Source: Gemmatimonadota bacterium (GTDB lineage: Bacteria > GCA-2686955). From it: a stretch of DNA of 6,318 bases. Positions 4,698 to 6,318 of this stretch are shown piece after piece. The translations under genes and the position numbers were made by a program. Within the stretch, counting starts at the first letter, position 1. Each line of letters opens with the position of its first letter. The notes beneath the pieces are model-generated. The model made no database searches, had not been told where the DNA came from, and was given only the letters and a program-made list of their open reading frames with translations. Where the stretch lies: the NCBI GenBank assembly GCA_026991065.1, contig JALXCG010000350.1, positions 1 to 6,318 of the forward strand, in the 5' to 3' direction.

Positions 4698-6318
4698 GTG
4701 AGTAAGTTCAGTGGTCGCTGGAGCCCGCTCTTCTGGTCGCTCGTGACCTGTGCCGCGGGCTGGTGGGCGGGTATCGAACGCATCTGGCCCACCGGAGCGC
4801 GGCGGGCACCCGCGTCTCCAACCGCGCATGTCTCACTGGAACTGGCAATCGCCACCGCGCTGGCGCTAATCCTGGCAGCGTGGCTGGTTCCCCTCGCCCT
4901 GCGCAGTTTGGATCGAGCGTCACGTTCGAGCGCGCTGCGGGCCGCGGCCGCGGCCGGCGCGGGGTGCGCCAGCTGGCTGCTTCTGGCCGGGCAGGTCTGG
5001 GTCAAGAATCATCCGCTCGTAGAAAACGCCAAAAGCATCCAGGGACTCGGCCTGGAACTTCATGTGGTGGTTTCCGCACTCGGCATCAGTGCCACAGTGG
5101 CCCTGGTGGTCTTCTTCCTCGCCCCCATCTTCAATCCAAGCACACCGCGCGGGCGGGTCAGGCTCCTGCTCCTGGCGCTGGTCGCCGTTGCCGGCCTGGG
5201 AATCAATCAGTGGCGTGCTCACCGGCAGGATCCGGGACTGCAGGCACTCCGCCCCTACTCTCAGGTGACCACCACGCCCCCCTACAACGTGCTGGTGATC
5301 ACCTTGGATACGCAACGCGCCGACTACCTGGGCTGCTACGGCGCGGAGGTGCAAACACCGGTGATCGACGGCTTGGCGCGCGGGGGCGCGCAATTCAACC
5401 GTGCCTTCAGTACTACCAATGTCACCATGCCGTCGCATGCCACCATCTTCACCTCATTGTGGATGAAGCAGCATGGTCTGGAGTCCAATTTCTCGGACCC
5501 CCTCCCCGGCAACCGCGTCACGCTCGCCGAAGCCCTCAAGAGGGTGGGCTACCACACCGGTGCGTTCACCAGTCTCTTCATCCTCGACCGCGACTACTCC
5601 GGGCTCATGCAGGGGGTGGATACGGTCTGGGCTCCGGAATACAGCTCAACCCCCTCGGCGGAGGCGTTCGGCCACGCTGCCGATTGGATCGAGAGCCTGA
5701 ACGGTGAGCGTTTCTTCGCCTGGGTTCACAGCTACGACGTGCATCGCCCGTACGAACCGGTCGCCCCCTACGACACACTCTATTACCATGGCGATCCGGC
5801 GGCGGCGACCAATTCATCATTCACCCAAATCCCGCCCATGCACCCGCGCCCCTTCGGGGTCACGGACATCAACTACTACCCGGCCATGTATAAGGGGGAG
5901 ACGACCTATCAGGACGCCCAACTGGGGATTCTGTTTGACCGGATGCGCGCCGCGGACGCCTTTGACAATACGCTGATCGTGCTCACGGCGGATCATGGTG
6001 AGAGCTTGGGAGAGCACGATTTCTACTACAGCCACGACGCTCTCTTTGTGGAGGACGTGCACGTTCCGCTGATCATCCACGCCCCGTGGATCGTCCACCC
6101 CGAGACCCAATCCGATGCCTTGGTGCAGACGATCGACATTCTGCCCACCATCCTCGACCTGCTCGACCTGCCTCCGCTCGCCACGGCCTCGGGGAAGAGT
6201 TTGCTACCACTGCTCCAGGGCAGCACCGCCCCGATTCGACAACGAGCATTCCTGGAGGGGCAAAACTACCGCGCGGTCGGCATCATCGACAATTCGTGGT
6301 CGTTTCTCTTTCCAATCT
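4698..6318 (+). CDS. Membrane-anchored sulfatase-family (alkaline phosphatase superfamily) protein with Thr at the nucleophile position (partial, runs off right edge)
   Basis: The window holds 540 codons; the C-terminus is missing. Hydrophobic segments near residues 10-26, 46-70, 79-102, 120-145 and 153-170 predict five transmembrane helices. With the N-terminus inside, the catalytic domain (from about 196) would lie outside the cytoplasm. Sulfatase-fold landmarks follow: VITLDTQRADYLGCYG with metal ligand D204; TMPSHATIFTS with T243 at the nucleophile site; KQHG with H259; VHSYDVHRPYEP with H344 and H349; LTADHGESLGEH with D432 and H433; and YSHDALF with H446. Sulfatases carry Cys or Ser in C/S-x-P-S-R, converted to formylglycine; T-x-P-S-H here makes classical sulfate-ester hydrolysis unlikely. 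Phosphoethanolamine transferases, LtaS and NPP phosphodiesterases in this superfamily use threonine, so a phospho-transferase or phosphodiesterase acting on envelope lipids or glycans is an inference. Substrate unknown. Confidence 0.85.
   Translation, partial: MSKFSGRWSPLFWSLVTCAAGWWAGIERIWPTGARRAPASPTAHVSLELAIATALALILAAWLVPLALRSLDRASRSSALRAAAAAGAGCASWLLLAGQVWVKNHPLVENAKSIQGLGLELHVVVSALGISATVALVVFFLAPIFNPSTPRGRVRLLLLALVAVAGLGINQWRAHRQDPGLQALRPYSQVTTTPPYNVLVITLDTQRADYLGCYGAEVQTPVIDGLARGGAQFNRAFSTTNVTMPSHATIFTSLWMKQHGLESNFSDPLPGNRVTLAEALKRVGYHTGAFTSLFILDRDYSGLMQGVDTVWAPEYSSTPSAEAFGHAADWIESLNGERFFAWVHSYDVHRPYEPVAPYDTLYYHGDPAAATNSSFTQIPPMHPRPFGVTDINYYPAMYKGETTYQDAQLGILFDRMRAADAFDNTLIVLTADHGESLGEHDFYYSHDALFVEDVHVPLIIHAPWIVHPETQSDALVQTIDILPTILDLLDLPPLATASGKSLLPLLQGSTAPIRQRAFLEGQNYRAVGIIDNSWSFLFPI

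Noticed and set aside
4507-4701. 64-codon plus-strand frame filling the divergent intergenic region and overlapping the sulfatase-like start by GTGA
   Set aside because: Composition is not protein-like, there is no Shine-Dalgarno sequence on its strand and no motif. The region is better explained as promoter DNA.
4763-5707. 314-codon plus-strand frame inside the sulfatase-like gene
   Set aside because: It is an alternate-frame shadow, rich in Arg, Gly and Pro. The frame from 4698 holds the transmembrane segments and all sulfatase-fold motifs without interruption.
1-6318. Search for RNA genes, CRISPR arrays, insertion sequences and defence gene clusters
   Set aside because: No tRNA-like cloverleaf, repeated spacer pattern, terminal inverted repeats, transposase or defence-family motif was seen. 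The NYN and SWIM proteins alone do not make a defence system.

Overview
The window is high-GC bacterial chromosomal DNA with five protein-coding genes packed closely together. Two of them run off the window ends. Shine-Dalgarno-led starts, a GTG start on two genes, an ATGA stop/start overlap and short intergenic gaps all indicate bacteria. A secreted DUF4139 protein and a membrane-anchored alkaline-phosphatase-superfamily enzyme suggest an organism with an elaborate cell envelope, probably Gram-negative. The phylum cannot be settled from the sequence alone. I see no rRNA, tRNA, CRISPR array, insertion sequence or phage gene.

Layout. (1) Positions 1-1376, minus strand: the N-terminal 458 residues of a protein with two SWIM zinc fingers. 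It is probably the start of a SNF2-type helicase whose ATPase part lies beyond the left edge. (2) Positions 1377-1454: a 78-bp divergent intergenic region. (3) Positions 1455-2171 and 2168-3508, plus strand: a two-gene unit. It encodes a stand-alone class I glutamine amidotransferase and, overlapping it by ATGA, an exported DUF4139 protein. (4) Positions 3519-4505, minus strand: a NYN-domain (LabA/DUF88-like) protein with a C-terminal domain that may be winged-helix/LOTUS-like. It converges on the DUF4139 gene with only 10 nt between the stop codons. (5) Positions 4506-4697: a 192-bp divergent intergenic region, less GC-rich than its neighbours. (6) Positions 4698 to the right edge, plus strand: a sulfatase-family protein with about five transmembrane helices, with a threonine where true sulfatases carry the formylglycine cysteine.

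The genes do not form one obvious pathway. Only the amidotransferase/DUF4139 pair shows direct sequence evidence of co-expression. The SWIM protein and the NYN protein look like nucleic-acid-acting proteins, while the DUF4139 and sulfatase-like proteins look like envelope proteins. The observations most worth following are the threonine-nucleophile, five-helix sulfatase homologue and the NYN protein that has lost two of its usual acidic active-site positions. I did not find convincing evidence of a new multi-gene system.
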